Assembly: GCF_001522585.2 (NCBI RefSeq)
Contig: NZ_CP013372.1
Coordinates: 310,001 to 374,000, forward strand
DNA length: 64,000 nucleotides
DNA from: Burkholderia sp. NRF60-BP8
GTDB taxonomy: Bacteria > Pseudomonadota > Gammaproteobacteria > Burkholderiales > Burkholderiaceae
Reading direction: 5' to 3'
Below, one piece after another: positions 16,744-26,168 of the stretch (its first letter is position 1; each line of letters begins with the position of its first letter). The position numbers and the translations under genes are program-made. A model generated the notes under the pieces. That model was given only the letters and a program-made list of their open reading frames with translations, ran no database searches and was not told the origin of the DNA.

Positions 16744-18408
16744 ATGAACGAACACCACGCACCGAATCCGATCACCGAGGTGCTGCGCGCCTACTGGAAG
16801 GCCGATCGCTGGATGTTACTGACGGTTGCGGCCGTCGTCGTGCTGTCGAGTGCCACCGCCGTTGCCGCTCCGTATCTGTTCTCGCGCCTGATCGACGCGC
16901 TGTCGCATCGCGGCGCGCTGCACGCGCTCATGGCGGGCTTCGTGGTCTACGCGGTGCTGCTGGGCCTGTCCAGCGCGCTGCAACGCGTCGTGCAGTACCT
17001 CGCCTTCATGACGTCCGGGAATCTGGGATTCATCACCAGCACGCGCTTTTTCGAGCGCGTCCTGAAGAAAACCGCGGCGTTCTTCGTCGAACACAATCCC
17101 ACCGAAATCCAGAGCGCGAATACGCGCGGCAGCCGCGCGCTGGCGGTGCTCGTGCAGCTTGCGCTGATGGATTTGATCCCCGGCACGCTCCAGATCGTCT
17201 TCACCCTCGTCACGCTGGGCGCAATGATCAACCTCGAAGTGGCGGCCATCACCGCTGCGTATGGCGCGATCGCGGTGACGATCGCGATCGTTTCCGCGCG
17301 GCGCTCGCGGGTGTACCTGGATCGCGCGATCGAGGCCGGGCAGGACAATGCGCGGTTCGTCGGCGGCGCGATCAACGCGATGGAGACGCTCCGGCATTTC
17401 GGCAGCCACCGCTGGATGAGCGAGCGTTTCGCGGAGAAGGCGCGCGCCGAGCGCGACAACTGGCGCGCCTACGTGATGCAGCACGTAGGTTTTCTTGCGC
17501 TGCTGGGGCTCGGCCTCGCAGTCCAGTTCTCGGTAACGTTCTGGCTGCTGTTGCCGCGTCATGCGGCCGGCGCGCTGTCGATCGGCGACATCGTGCTGTT
17601 CAACACGCTGCTGCTGCAACTGAACCTGCCGTTCGACATGCTCGCGCGCTCGATCGACGAGAGTGTGCGCTCCCGCGCCGCACTCGTGCCGTTCACCGCG
17701 CTCTGGACGGCGCCCGAGGAGCGGCAGGTGTCGCACGCGTCGGCGTTCGTGCCGCGCGAAGGGCGCATCGTGTTCGAGCGCGTCGGCTATGCATACGGCA
17801 ACGGGCGCGGCGTGCGCGACGTCGATTTCGTGGCCGAGCGCGGCGGCATCACGTTCATTGTCGGCGAAACCGGCGCGGGGAAGTCCACTGTCTTCAGGCT
17901 GGCGTTGAAGTCGATCGAGCCGACCGCCGGGCGCATTCTCGTCGACGGTGTCGATCTCGCGACGATCGACCGTGCCGACTGGTACGGCGCGGTGGCCGTC
18001 GTGCCGCAGGACGTCGTGCTGCTGAACGAAAGCCTGGAGGACAACATCCTGCTCGGCCGGCCACGCGATGCGCAGCGCCTGCGCGACGCGGCCGCGAAGG
18101 CCACGATCCTGCCGTTCATCGAGGGCTTGCCGGACGGGCTTCACACGACGGTCGGCGAGCGCGGGCTGAAACTGTCCGGCGGCGAGCGTCAGCGCATCGC
18201 AATCGCCCGCGCGCTGTACGGCGATCCGACCGTGCTGTTTCTCGACGAGGCGAGTTCTGCGCTCGACGAAGCCACCGAGCGCGACATCATGGAGCACGTG
18301 CGGCTGCTGGCGCGCGACGTCACGGTGATCGCGATCACGCACCGGCGCTCGGTCATCGGACCGACCGACAAGGTCGTGCGGCTTGGCACGGCTCGCGTGC
18401 CGGCCTGA
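16744..18408 (+). CDS. ABC half-exporter (fused membrane and ATPase domains)
   Basis: The product is 554 aa. The N-terminal transmembrane domain has about six helices (LTVAAVVVLSSATAVAAPYL onward). The ATPase domain has Walker A GETGAGKST (Lys380), signature LSGGERQRIAIARAL and Walker B VLFLDEASSALDEAT, with the switch His in IAITHRRS. The layout resembles the Atm1/HMT1 group (heavy-metal or glutathione-linked exporters), but the substrate is not evident. The ATG at 16744 starts the family-like N-terminus; the upstream 230 bases hold no other gene. Confidence 0.85.
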   Translation: MNEHHAPNPITEVLRAYWKADRWMLLTVAAVVVLSSATAVAAPYLFSRLIDALSHRGALHALMAGFVVYAVLLGLSSALQRVVQYLAFMTSGNLGFITSTRFFERVLKKTAAFFVEHNPTEIQSANTRGSRALAVLVQLALMDLIPGTLQIVFTLVTLGAMINLEVAAITAAYGAIAVTIAIVSARRSRVYLDRAIEAGQDNARFVGGAINAMETLRHFGSHRWMSERFAEKARAERDNWRAYVMQHVGFLALLGLGLAVQFSVTFWLLLPRHAAGALSIGDIVLFNTLLLQLNLPFDMLARSIDESVRSRAALVPFTALWTAPEERQVSHASAFVPREGRIVFERVGYAYGNGRGVRDVDFVAERGGITFIVGETGAGKSTVFRLALKSIEPTAGRILVDGVDLATIDRADWYGAVAVVPQDVVLLNESLEDNILLGRPRDAQRLRDAAAKATILPFIEGLPDGLHTTVGERGLKLSGGERQRIAIARALYGDPTVLFLDEASSALDEATERDIMEHVRLLARDVTVIAITHRRSVIGPTDKVVRLGTARVPA

Positions 18409-18426
18409 TGCCCGTACCTCCACGAC

Positions 18427-19464
18427 TTACCCGCGCATCGGCGGATTGAGCCGCGCGAACGCCGCTTGCCGGCGATACGGGAAGTACGGATACGGCGCTT
18501 CCACCGCGCTTGCCGCATCGAGTTTCGCGACCTGCGCATCGGTCAGCGCCCAGCCGACCGCGCCGAGGTTCTGCCGCAACTGTTCCTCGTTGCGCGCGCC
18601 GACGATCACCGACGACACGGTCGGCCGCTGCAGCAGCCAGTTCAATGCGATTTGCGGCACCGTCTTGCCGGTTTCCTCCGCGATCGCATCGAGCGCATCG
18701 ACCACGTCGTACAGGCGCGCGTCGTCGACCGGCGGCCCGTAGCTGGCCGTTTCATGCAGCCGGCTGCCTTCGGGCAGCGGCGCATTGCGCCGGATCTTGC
18801 CGGTGAGCCGCCCCCAGCCGAGCGGGCTCCACACCAGCGCGCCGAGGCCCTGGTCCGCGCCGAGCGGCATCAGGTCCCATTCGTAGTCGCGGCCGACGAG
18901 CGAGTAGTACACCTGGTTCGCCACGTAGCGCGACCAGCCATGCCGGTCGGCCGCCGCGAGCGACTTCATGATCTGCCAGCCGGCGAAATTCGACACGCCG
19001 ATGTAGCGCAGCTTGCCCGCGCGCACGAGATCGTCGAGCGTCGACATCACTTCCTCGACCGGCGTGCCGGCGTCGAATGCGTGCAGTTGCAGCAGGTCGA
19101 TGTAGTCGGTGTCGAGCCGGCGCAGCGCGTCGTCGACGGCGCGCACCAGTCGTGCGCACGACGTGCCGGCGTCGTTCGGGCCGTCGCCGGTCGGCAGGCC
19201 CGTCTTGGTCGAGATCAGCACCTGGTCGCGGCGCCCCTTGAGCGCGGCGCCGAGCACGCGCTCGGACGCGCCGTCGGAATACACGTCGGCCGTGTCGAAC
19301 AGGTTAACGCCGGCTTCGAGACAGATGTCGATCAGGCGGCGCGCTTCGTCGACGCCGGTATTGCCCCATGCACTGAACAGCGGGCCGGTGCCGCCGAAGG
19401 TGCCGGCGCCGAAGCTCAGGGCGGGGACCTGAAGGCCGGAGCGGCCGAGCGTACGGTATTCCAT
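18427..19464 (-). CDS. Aldo/keto reductase
   Basis: The product is 345 aa. It is an NADPH-dependent oxidoreductase of the TIM-barrel AKR fold. Catalytic residues are visible as NLFDTADVYSDG (Asp and Tyr), LISTKTG (Lys) and LLQLHAFD (His). The cofactor region is RPTVSSVIVGARNEEQL. The closest style is the YajO/PdxI-like group with MEYRTLGRSGLQV at the start. It is divergent from a LysR gene, which probably regulates it. Confidence 0.87.
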   Translation of the reverse strand: MEYRTLGRSGLQVPALSFGAGTFGGTGPLFSAWGNTGVDEARRLIDICLEAGVNLFDTADVYSDGASERVLGAALKGRRDQVLISTKTGLPTGDGPNDAGTSCARLVRAVDDALRRLDTDYIDLLQLHAFDAGTPVEEVMSTLDDLVRAGKLRYIGVSNFAGWQIMKSLAAADRHGWSRYVANQVYYSLVGRDYEWDLMPLGADQGLGALVWSPLGWGRLTGKIRRNAPLPEGSRLHETASYGPPVDDARLYDVVDALDAIAEETGKTVPQIALNWLLQRPTVSSVIVGARNEEQLRQNLGAVGWALTDAQVAKLDAASAVEAPYPYFPYRRQAAFARLNPPMRG

Positions 19465-19591
19465 GTGCGTTTCCTTTCGTCGTATGGGCGCGGCGTGGCC
19501 GCGGATCGATCGTCAGGCGATCAATGTACCGTTTGCGCCATTCCCGGATAATCCAGGAGACGGCGAAAATATCCTTCGGAAGGGGCGAACA

Positions 19592-20473
19592 ATGCTGCTC
19601 GACAACCTCGCGCTGTTCCTGCGCATCGTGGAGAAGGGCGGGCTGGCCGCGGCGGGTCGCGAGGTCGGTCTGTCGCCGGCCACGGTGTCGGAGCGGCTGA
19701 CGGCGCTCGAGCGTCACTACGGCGCGGCGCTGCTTACGCGCACGACGCGCGCGATCAGCCTGACCGACGAGGGCCGCACGCTGGTGGACGGCGCGCGACG
19801 CCTGCTGGCCGAGGCCGACGAGCTCGAAAGCCGGGTGCGGCTGGGCGTGCAGACGCTGTCGGGGCCGGTACGGCTGAGCGCACCGGCCGATCTCGGGCGC
19901 GAGCGCGTCGTGCCCGTCGTCGACGCATTCCTGGCCGACCATCCGGGCGTGACGGTCGACCTGCATCTCGGCGACGGGTATGTCGACCTCGTCGGGCAGG
20001 GGCTCGATTTCGCGATCCGCCGCGGCACGCTGGCGGACAGTTCGTTGCGCAGCCGTTCGCTTGGCCGTGCGCGGCGCGTGGTATGCGCGTCGCCCGCGTA
20101 TCTCGCCGCGCATGGCACGCCAGCGCATCCGGACGCGCTGGCTTCGCACGACTGCATCGTGATGCGCTTCGGCCAGGAGCTGTATGCCGAATGGCCGTTC
20201 AGCATCGATGGCGTGTTGAAGCGGGTGGTGGTGCGCGGTCGGCGCGTCGCCAACGACGGGGCGCTCGTGCGCGCGTGGTGCATCGCGGGGCACGGCGTCG
20301 CGCTGAAGTCGCTGGTCGACGTCGAGCGGGATCTGGCGTCGGGCGCACTCGTCGAGATCCTTCGCGACTTCTCGCCGGGTGAAGTCGATCTGCAGATCGT
20401 CTATCCGGGCAGCGTCGCGCAGCCGCGGCGCGTGCGGGCGTTGATCGACCGGCTGGCGCAGGCGCTGGCGTAG
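19592..20473 (+). CDS. LysR-family transcriptional regulator
   Basis: The product is 293 aa. The N-terminal winged helix is clear (LALFLRIVEKGGLAAAGREV, then LSPATVSERLTALE), followed by the substrate-binding LysR effector domain (GPVRLSAPADLGRERVVPVV). It belongs to the CrgA-like group. The ATG at 19592 has GGAAGGGGCG upstream. The 127-base divergent gap to the aldo/keto reductase is a probable shared control region. Confidence 0.87.
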   Translation: MLLDNLALFLRIVEKGGLAAAGREVGLSPATVSERLTALERHYGAALLTRTTRAISLTDEGRTLVDGARRLLAEADELESRVRLGVQTLSGPVRLSAPADLGRERVVPVVDAFLADHPGVTVDLHLGDGYVDLVGQGLDFAIRRGTLADSSLRSRSLGRARRVVCASPAYLAAHGTPAHPDALASHDCIVMRFGQELYAEWPFSIDGVLKRVVVRGRRVANDGALVRAWCIAGHGVALKSLVDVERDLASGALVEILRDFSPGEVDLQIVYPGSVAQPRRVRALIDRLAQALA

Positions 20474-20652
20474 CAGCACGTTGCCCGCGCGCGGCCTGCG
20501 AGACGTTGCGACGGCGATTCAGCCGTGATCGCAGCGAATACCGAAGGTGCATACCGACGAACGACATCACGCCCGAAAATCGTTCTTCAAACCATTTGCC
20601 CACGTTTCGTCATTTAGCTAATATTCAAAACGTCAAACGAATCCGAATCCCC

Positions 20653-20952
20653 ATGGACGACGTCACCCGCCTCAGCGCGCTGGCCAACGAAAGCCGTCTG
20701 GCCGTGATGCGCTGGCTCAGGCAACCGCGCAAGCATTTCCCGCCGCAACCGCATGGCGACGTCGACGAGCTCGGCGTGTGCTGCACGTACATCACCGAGA
20801 AGCTCGGCATCGCGCCGGCCACGACCACGCGCCACATGCGCATCCTTGCGGACGCCGGCCTCGTGCAGGCGACCCGCGTCGGCAAGTTCACGTACTACAA
20901 GCGGATCGACGGCGCGCTGCAGCAGCTCGGCCGCGATCTCTCGAAACTCTGA
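20653..20952 (+). CDS. ArsR-type winged-helix regulator
   Basis: The product is 99 aa. The ArsR-like fold is seen in LSALANESRLAVMRWLRQP, then KLGIAPATTTRHMRILADAG and the wing VGKFTYYKRID. A short Cys pair (GVCCTYI) might bind a ligand or metal. The start gives the usual ArsR length. It lies 20 bases before the PLP decarboxylase gene on the same strand, so the two are probably one operon. Confidence 0.8.
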   Translation: MDDVTRLSALANESRLAVMRWLRQPRKHFPPQPHGDVDELGVCCTYITEKLGIAPATTTRHMRILADAGLVQATRVGKFTYYKRIDGALQQLGRDLSKL

Positions 20953-20972
20953 CCCTGACCGAGGCAACCGAC

Positions 20973-22325
20973 ATGGACGAACTTGCATTGCTGGCCGACG
21001 CCGATCGGCGCGCACACGCGTATCTGGCCGCAACGAACGAGCGGCGCGCGTTTCCCGACGCGGCTGCGCTGGCCGGTCTCGCCGCGTTCGACGAACCGCT
21101 GCCCGACGCGGGCCGCCCGGCCGACGACGTGCTGCGCCTGCTGGACGAGCGCGGCACGCCCGCGACGGTCGCATCGAACGGCCCGAACTACTTCGGCTTC
21201 GTGATCGGCGCGACGCTGCCGGCCGCGGCGGCGGCCGAGCGGCTGATGCTCGCGTGGGACCAATGCGCGTCGTCGTATGCGAATTCGCCGGTGGCGGCGA
21301 CGCTCGAGCGCCAGGCCGCGCGTTGGGTCGTCGATGCACTCGGGTTGCCAGAGGGCAGCGCGGTCGGCTTCGGCACGAGCGCGACGGCCTGTACGCTCGT
21401 CGCGCTGGTGGCCGCGCGGCGTGCGCTGCTCGCGCGCAAGGGCTGGGATATCGACGAGGACGGGCTGATCGGCGCGCCGGAAGTGAAAGTCGTGATCTCC
21501 GCGCTCGCGCACATCACGGTGAAGAAGGCGCTGCGCGTACTCGGCTTCGGGATGAAGCGCATCGTCGTCGCGCCGGTCGATACGCATGGCCGGATCGACC
21601 CGGCGCAGTTGCCGCCGCTCGACGACATGACCATTTTCTGCGTGCAGGCGGGCGAAGTGAACACCGGCGAATTCGATCCGTTCGCGGCGTTGATTCCGCC
21701 CGCGAAGACGGCCGGCGCGTGGGTGCACGTCGACGGCGCGTTCGGCCTGTGGGCGCGCGCGTCGTCGAAGCGCGCGCTGACGGACGGCATCGACGGCGCG
21801 GACAGCTGGACGACCGACGGTCACAAATGGCTCAACACGCCGTACGACGGCGCGATGGTGATCTGTCGCGACGCGGCCGCGCTCGCCACCGCGATGAACA
21901 GCGACGCCGTCTATCTGAGCGGCGCGCACGATGCGCAGAAGAACCTGAACCTGGAGTTCTCACGCCGTGCGCGCGGCATTCCCGTGTGGGCCGCACTGCG
22001 CTCGCTCGGCCGCGCCGGCGTCGCGACGATGGTCGAGCGGCATTGCGCGCAGGCGGCGCGGGTCGCCGACGGCCTGCGGGCGGCCGGCTACGACGTGCTG
22101 AACCGCGTCGTGCTGAACCAGGTGCTCGTGCGCGCCGGCACCGACGAGGAAACGGCGGCGATCCTCGAAGCCGCGCAGGCGTCGGGCGACGTGTGGTTCG
22201 GCGCGACCGTGTGGCAGGGGCGGCCGGCGTTCCGGATCAGCGTGTCGTCTTGGCGCACCGAGGACGCGCACATCGATCGTCTCGTCGCGTTGCTAACGAA
22301 GCTGCGCGGCGTGCACGTGGGTTGA
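20973..22325 (+). CDS. PLP-dependent group II decarboxylase-like protein
   Basis: The product is 450 aa. The fold-type I decarboxylase pattern is clear: GFGTSATACTLVALVAARR, the Asp/His region AWVHVDGAFGLWARAS and the PLP lysine in TTDGHKWLNTPYDG (Lys285). It resembles aromatic-L-amino-acid or glutamate decarboxylases and related aldolases. The substrate is unknown. It follows an ArsR-type regulator and converges with a LysR gene three bases away. Confidence 0.83.
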   Translation: MDELALLADADRRAHAYLAATNERRAFPDAAALAGLAAFDEPLPDAGRPADDVLRLLDERGTPATVASNGPNYFGFVIGATLPAAAAAERLMLAWDQCASSYANSPVAATLERQAARWVVDALGLPEGSAVGFGTSATACTLVALVAARRALLARKGWDIDEDGLIGAPEVKVVISALAHITVKKALRVLGFGMKRIVVAPVDTHGRIDPAQLPPLDDMTIFCVQAGEVNTGEFDPFAALIPPAKTAGAWVHVDGAFGLWARASSKRALTDGIDGADSWTTDGHKWLNTPYDGAMVICRDAAALATAMNSDAVYLSGAHDAQKNLNLEFSRRARGIPVWAALRSLGRAGVATMVERHCAQAARVADGLRAAGYDVLNRVVLNQVLVRAGTDEETAAILEAAQASGDVWFGATVWQGRPAFRISVSSWRTEDAHIDRLVALLTKLRGVHVG

Positions 22326-22328
22326 GCG

Positions 22329-23246
22329 TCACGCGTCGTCCGCGGCCGACACGGTTGCAGACGCACCCTTCAGGCACTCGATGAAGTGCAGCGCGGCCGG
22401 CGTCAGCAACGCATGCCGCCGCATCACGATCGCGACCGTCAGCGCCGGCATCGGCTCGGCGAGATTCAACGCGACGATCCCGCGCGACTGGCGTTCGACC
22501 TCGGCGAGCGGCCGCGCGAACACGCCGAGCGCATCCGTCTGCGACACGAGCCCGAGCGTCGCGGCAAACGACGGGCAGTGCACCACGCGTTTCGGCGCGT
22601 CGAGGCCGAACGGCATGAAGATCGAGCGGATCAGGTCGTCGCCGCCTTCGCCGTAGCGCGGCACGCACCAGTGCGCATCGACGAGCTCGCGCAACGAGCG
22701 GGCCCGCGCGAGCCGATGCCGGCTTCGCGCGACGACCGCGAACGCCGTGCGGAACAATGGAATGCTCGCGAATTCGTCCGGGTCCGGCAGCGCGTTCGAC
22801 AGTTGGTGCGTGACGATGAAGTCGAGCGAGCCGTCGCGCAGCCGCGCGAGGTCCGTCGCGGTCAGTGCATCGTCGACGTTCAGCGTCGCGCCGGGCAGGT
22901 CGCGCGTGAAGGCCGCGAACGCGGGCGGCAGGATCGTCAACGCGACGGTCGGGCTGACCGCGATCGATACCGAGCCGGTCGTGCCCAGCCGCAACTGCTC
23001 GATCTCGTCGCGCGTGCGCTGGATCTCCTCGACGATCAGCCGCGCGCGAATCGCGAATGCGCTGCCGTAATCGGTCAGCGCGATCCCCTTGACGCTGCGC
23101 ACGACGAGCGGCACGCCCAGCTCGTGTTCGAGCTCGCGCACGATGCCGCTGACGGCCGGCTGCGTGACGCCGAGCGCACGCGCCGCACCGCGAATGGTGC
23201 GATGCTCGGCGACCGCGAGAAACGCATCGAGTTGCTTGAGCTTCAT
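22329..23246 (-). CDS. LysR-family transcriptional regulator
   Basis: The product is 305 aa. The winged helix reads MKLKQLDAFLAVAEHRTIRG, then LGVTQPAVSGIVRELEHELG, followed by the effector domain (TTGSVSIAVSPTVALTILPP). The start at 23246 gives the standard family N-terminus. It is divergent from the M20 amidohydrolase across 144 bases that are AT-rich for this genome, so it is the likely activator of that operon. Confidence 0.88.
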   Translation of the reverse strand: MKLKQLDAFLAVAEHRTIRGAARALGVTQPAVSGIVRELEHELGVPLVVRSVKGIALTDYGSAFAIRARLIVEEIQRTRDEIEQLRLGTTGSVSIAVSPTVALTILPPAFAAFTRDLPGATLNVDDALTATDLARLRDGSLDFIVTHQLSNALPDPDEFASIPLFRTAFAVVARSRHRLARARSLRELVDAHWCVPRYGEGGDDLIRSIFMPFGLDAPKRVVHCPSFAATLGLVSQTDALGVFARPLAEVERQSRGIVALNLAEPMPALTVAIVMRRHALLTPAALHFIECLKGASATVSAADDA

Positions 23247-23390
23247 GGGCGATCGATCCAGTGAGAAAGAAGGCACGGGATTCCGGGCGGAACGCCGGGT
23301 GACAAGTAAAAATTATCGTCCACAACGAAATCTTGGATTTTTCTTATTGGATCGAGTGTATATGCTCAGTGCTTTTCAGGAGTGGCGACG

Positions 23391-24614
23391 ATGATGCGCG
23401 TGAACCAGCAGAGACTGTGGGATTCGCTGATGGAGATGGCGACGATCGGCGCGACCGCGCACGGCGGCAGTTGCCGGCTCGCGCTGAGTGACGACGATGC
23501 GCAGGGCCGGCGCCGCTTCATCGCATGGTGCGAGGCCGCAGGCTGCGAGATCCGCATCGATCCGATCGGCAACGTGTTCGCGCGCCGGCCCGGCACGCAG
23601 CCCGGCTTGCCGGCCGTGATGTGCGGCAGCCATCTCGACACCCAGCCGCTCGGCGGCCGCTTCGACGGCGTCTATGGCGTGCTCGCGGGCCTCGAGGCGA
23701 TCCGCACGCTGAACGAGCACGGCATCGCGACGCGGCACCCGATCGACGTCGTCGCGTGGACCAATGAGGAGGGCTCGCGCTTCACGCCGGGCATGATGGG
23801 CTCGGCCGTCTATGCGGGCGCGCTCGATCTCGACTACGCACTGGCGCGCCCGTGCATGCAGACGGGGGTGCTGCTGCGCGACGAACTCGAACGCACCGGT
23901 TTCGCCGGCCCCGCGCGCGAGCGACAGATGCCGAAAGCGTATTTCGAAGCGCATATCGAGCAGGGGCCGGTGCTGGAGCAGGCCGGCTTGCCGATCGGCG
24001 TCGTGACGGGGGTGCAAGGCATCTACGAGCTCGACGTCACGGTGGTCGGCTTCGAGTCGCATGCGGGCACGACGCCGATGAGCGTGCGCCGCGACGCGAT
24101 GGGCGTGGCGGCCGCGATGATCGCCGCGATCGTCGAGCACGGTCATGCGTTCGATGCCGATGCGCGCGTGACCGTCGGCCATGTCGCGTGCCAGCCGAAT
24201 TCACCGAGCACGATACCGGGCAAGGTGCGCTTCAGCGTCGACGTGCGCCACCCGTCGCGGCCGGCGTTGCAGCAACTCGTCGCCGATATCGAGGCAATCT
24301 GCATGGCGCGCACCGCGCTGCGTGGCACGAGCGTGCAGGCGCAGACGATCGCCGAATATGCGCCGGTGGTGTTCGATGTGGACTGCGTCGCGCGCGTGCG
24401 GCAGGCGACGGCCGCCGCCGGCTATCCATACCTGGAGATGTGCAGCGGCGCGGGGCACGACGCGGTGAACCTGTCATACGTCGCGCCGTCCGCGATGGTG
24501 TTCGTGCCGTGCAAGGCCGGGCTCAGCCACAACGAAGCGGAAGATGCCGATCCGGTGCACCTCGCGCAAGGCGCGTCGGTGCTGGCGAACCTGCTGGCCG
24601 ATTGCGCACGTTAA
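23391..24614 (+). CDS. M20-family amidohydrolase (allantoate/N-carbamoyl amino acid type)
   Basis: The product is 407 aa. This zinc-dependent hydrolase cleaves ureido or carbamoyl groups. Metal and catalytic motifs are CGSHLDTQPLGGRFDGVYGV, WTNEEGSRFTPGMMGS and EAHIEQGPVLEQ, with SGAGHDA and GLSHNEAE near the C-terminus. Substrates in the family include allantoate, N-carbamoyl-L-amino acids and beta-ureidopropionate; the sequence does not decide among them. AGGAG at 23378-23382 supports the ATG at 23391. Confidence 0.87.
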   Translation: MMRVNQQRLWDSLMEMATIGATAHGGSCRLALSDDDAQGRRRFIAWCEAAGCEIRIDPIGNVFARRPGTQPGLPAVMCGSHLDTQPLGGRFDGVYGVLAGLEAIRTLNEHGIATRHPIDVVAWTNEEGSRFTPGMMGSAVYAGALDLDYALARPCMQTGVLLRDELERTGFAGPARERQMPKAYFEAHIEQGPVLEQAGLPIGVVTGVQGIYELDVTVVGFESHAGTTPMSVRRDAMGVAAAMIAAIVEHGHAFDADARVTVGHVACQPNSPSTIPGKVRFSVDVRHPSRPALQQLVADIEAICMARTALRGTSVQAQTIAEYAPVVFDVDCVARVRQATAAAGYPYLEMCSGAGHDAVNLSYVAPSAMVFVPCKAGLSHNEAEDADPVHLAQGASVLANLLADCAR

Positions 24615-24735
24615 CTGCGTCGCCGGGTGCGGCTCGGCGCCCCCTTGCCAGCGTGAAAATGTCGGACAATGGCTGCTGCGCGCGCCGCGCCGGCGTCGCG
24701 CGTTCAACCGAAGCATTCACGCTTGCGAGATCCCC

Positions 24736-25203
24736 ATGTCGACTCCCTTTCCCCGGGAACTGCTGAAGGCCGCCGATATCGCGAAGATGGAACCGACGCG
24801 CGCGGTGCATTCGCTCAATCCCAATGCCGTGCGTCTGAAGCGACCGCTCAGCGACCTGACCGGGCTGACGCAATTCGGCGTGCACCTGCTCACGCTGATG
24901 CCCGGCCACGAATCGGCCGAATATCACCGCCACCTGTACGAAGAGGAATTCGTGTACGTGCTGTCCGGCACCGGCGCGGTGACGATCGGCGAGCACGCCA
25001 GTGAAATCGGCCCCGGCGATTTCATCGGCTTTCCGCGCGGCGGCGACGCGCATACGGTGCAGAACACTGGCGATGCGCCGCTGGAACTGCTCGTCGGCGG
25101 CCAGCGGCTCGAGCACGACGTGTGCGAATACCCGCGCATCGGCAAGCGGCTTTATATCGCGGGCGAGCTCGAGGAGTATGTCGAGCTGCCGAAACAGCCG
25201 TGA
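24736..25203 (+). CDS. Cupin-domain protein
   Basis: The product is 155 aa. It is a single cupin barrel with metal ligands in PGHESAEYHRHLYEEEFVYV (His, His, Glu) and GDFIGFPRGGDAHTVQN (His). It follows the amidohydrolase by 121 bases in the same direction, suggesting a shared regulon under the LysR protein. It may be a sugar- or ureide-related cupin. No enzyme activity can be named. Confidence 0.8.
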   Translation: MSTPFPRELLKAADIAKMEPTRAVHSLNPNAVRLKRPLSDLTGLTQFGVHLLTLMPGHESAEYHRHLYEEEFVYVLSGTGAVTIGEHASEIGPGDFIGFPRGGDAHTVQNTGDAPLELLVGGQRLEHDVCEYPRIGKRLYIAGELEEYVELPKQP

Positions 25204-25457
25204 CGGCCGGTTGCACGTCATTTTCCGAGCAAGCTGTTCGTACAAAGTGCGCGCGGGAACTACCGCGGACAGATAGTGCGTGCACATCGAATACTCGGTG
25301 AATGTCCCGATCTCGGACGAGTGAGATGATACCCGTCGCCGGCGCATGCATCGCGAAGCCACGAAGGTCGTAAACGTGGCCGCGCGAGATGCGCGATTCG
25401 TGCGCACAATGCTCTTGATTCCAATGGAATGGTTGTCGTCGGCTGCTGCCTATATCG

Positions 25458-25838
25458 ATGCGTCAGATACCTTTTCTTGCTTTTGCACTTTCGGCCCTTG
25501 TGCCCGGTCTGGTGTGGTCGTATTGGGCCGACGATCCCGGATCACTCAAATACTCCATCCCAATCGCCTACCTGGGCACGGCAGCGTTTGCCATTCCACA
25601 ATATCTGCTGGTCACGAAATACTGGCGCGTTTCGATGATTTCATTGTGCCTGTGTGGCAGCATCACGGGGGTGTTGACTTGGATTGCCACTTATTTGATT
25701 TACACCGCGATCTGGGATGACGATGTTTTCAAGGACGGTTTGGCGGTCGTTCTCGGGTTCATGGCGTTCGTGGGCCTTGGGGCACTGGCGGGCTTCGAGT
25801 TCTGGCTCATGCATCGTTGGCAGCGATCCGAACGATGA
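25458..25838 (+). CDS. Small inner-membrane protein
   Basis: The product is 126 aa with four hydrophobic helices (about residues 4-22, 33-52, 58-84 and 92-118) and a positively charged C-terminus. The family is not recognised. A frame that is open in a second reading direction over the same stretch does not look like protein. No partner gene is apparent. Confidence 0.6.
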   Translation: MRQIPFLAFALSALVPGLVWSYWADDPGSLKYSIPIAYLGTAAFAIPQYLLVTKYWRVSMISLCLCGSITGVLTWIATYLIYTAIWDDDVFKDGLAVVLGFMAFVGLGALAGFEFWLMHRWQRSER

Positions 25839-26168
25839 ATTTGCTCCTCGCGGGTGGGGGCGACGACGGATTCCATATAAAAATCGAATCAATCGCTTTT
25901 GTTTAGATAAACAAAATAAAAATTCGTAAAAACACGGGGTAGAGAAAACGCGTTTATTTGGGCACGCTGGTGCCCATTGTCCGTTTCTGGGTGCCGGTAT
26001 TTCGATAGGTCGGTGCATCTTTTTGGGATACCAGAATGCGGAAATAAATACGCGCCCGGCATTTTCGACCGATTGCGCGGGTGCGCGACGAGTCACGAAA
26101 AGATTCCTGATCGAAAGCTCAGTAGTTCGAACAAACGGCTTGATTCAAGAACGAAACGGAGACAGGCG
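25839..26168. other. 330-base AT-rich leader before the GH92 genes
   Basis: The stretch is much richer in A/T than its surroundings, especially 25870-25945, and holds no credible gene. It contains the perfect inverted repeat listed separately. It is the likely promoter and leader region of the GH92 pair. Confidence 0.5.
25897..25916. promoter_or_regulatory. Perfect 9-2-9 AT-rich palindrome, putative operator
   Basis: TTTTGTTTA (25897-25905) and TAAACAAAA (25908-25916) are exact inverted copies separated by GA. It lies about 250 bases before the first GH92 gene. The lack of G/C makes a terminator unlikely; a regulator site is the better guess. Confidence 0.5.

Noticed and set aside
16816..18423. 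Long open frame on the minus strand opposite the ABC exporter
   Set aside because: It is an antisense artefact of high GC content with an improbable Arg/Glu/Asp-rich product; the + strand protein has clear motifs.
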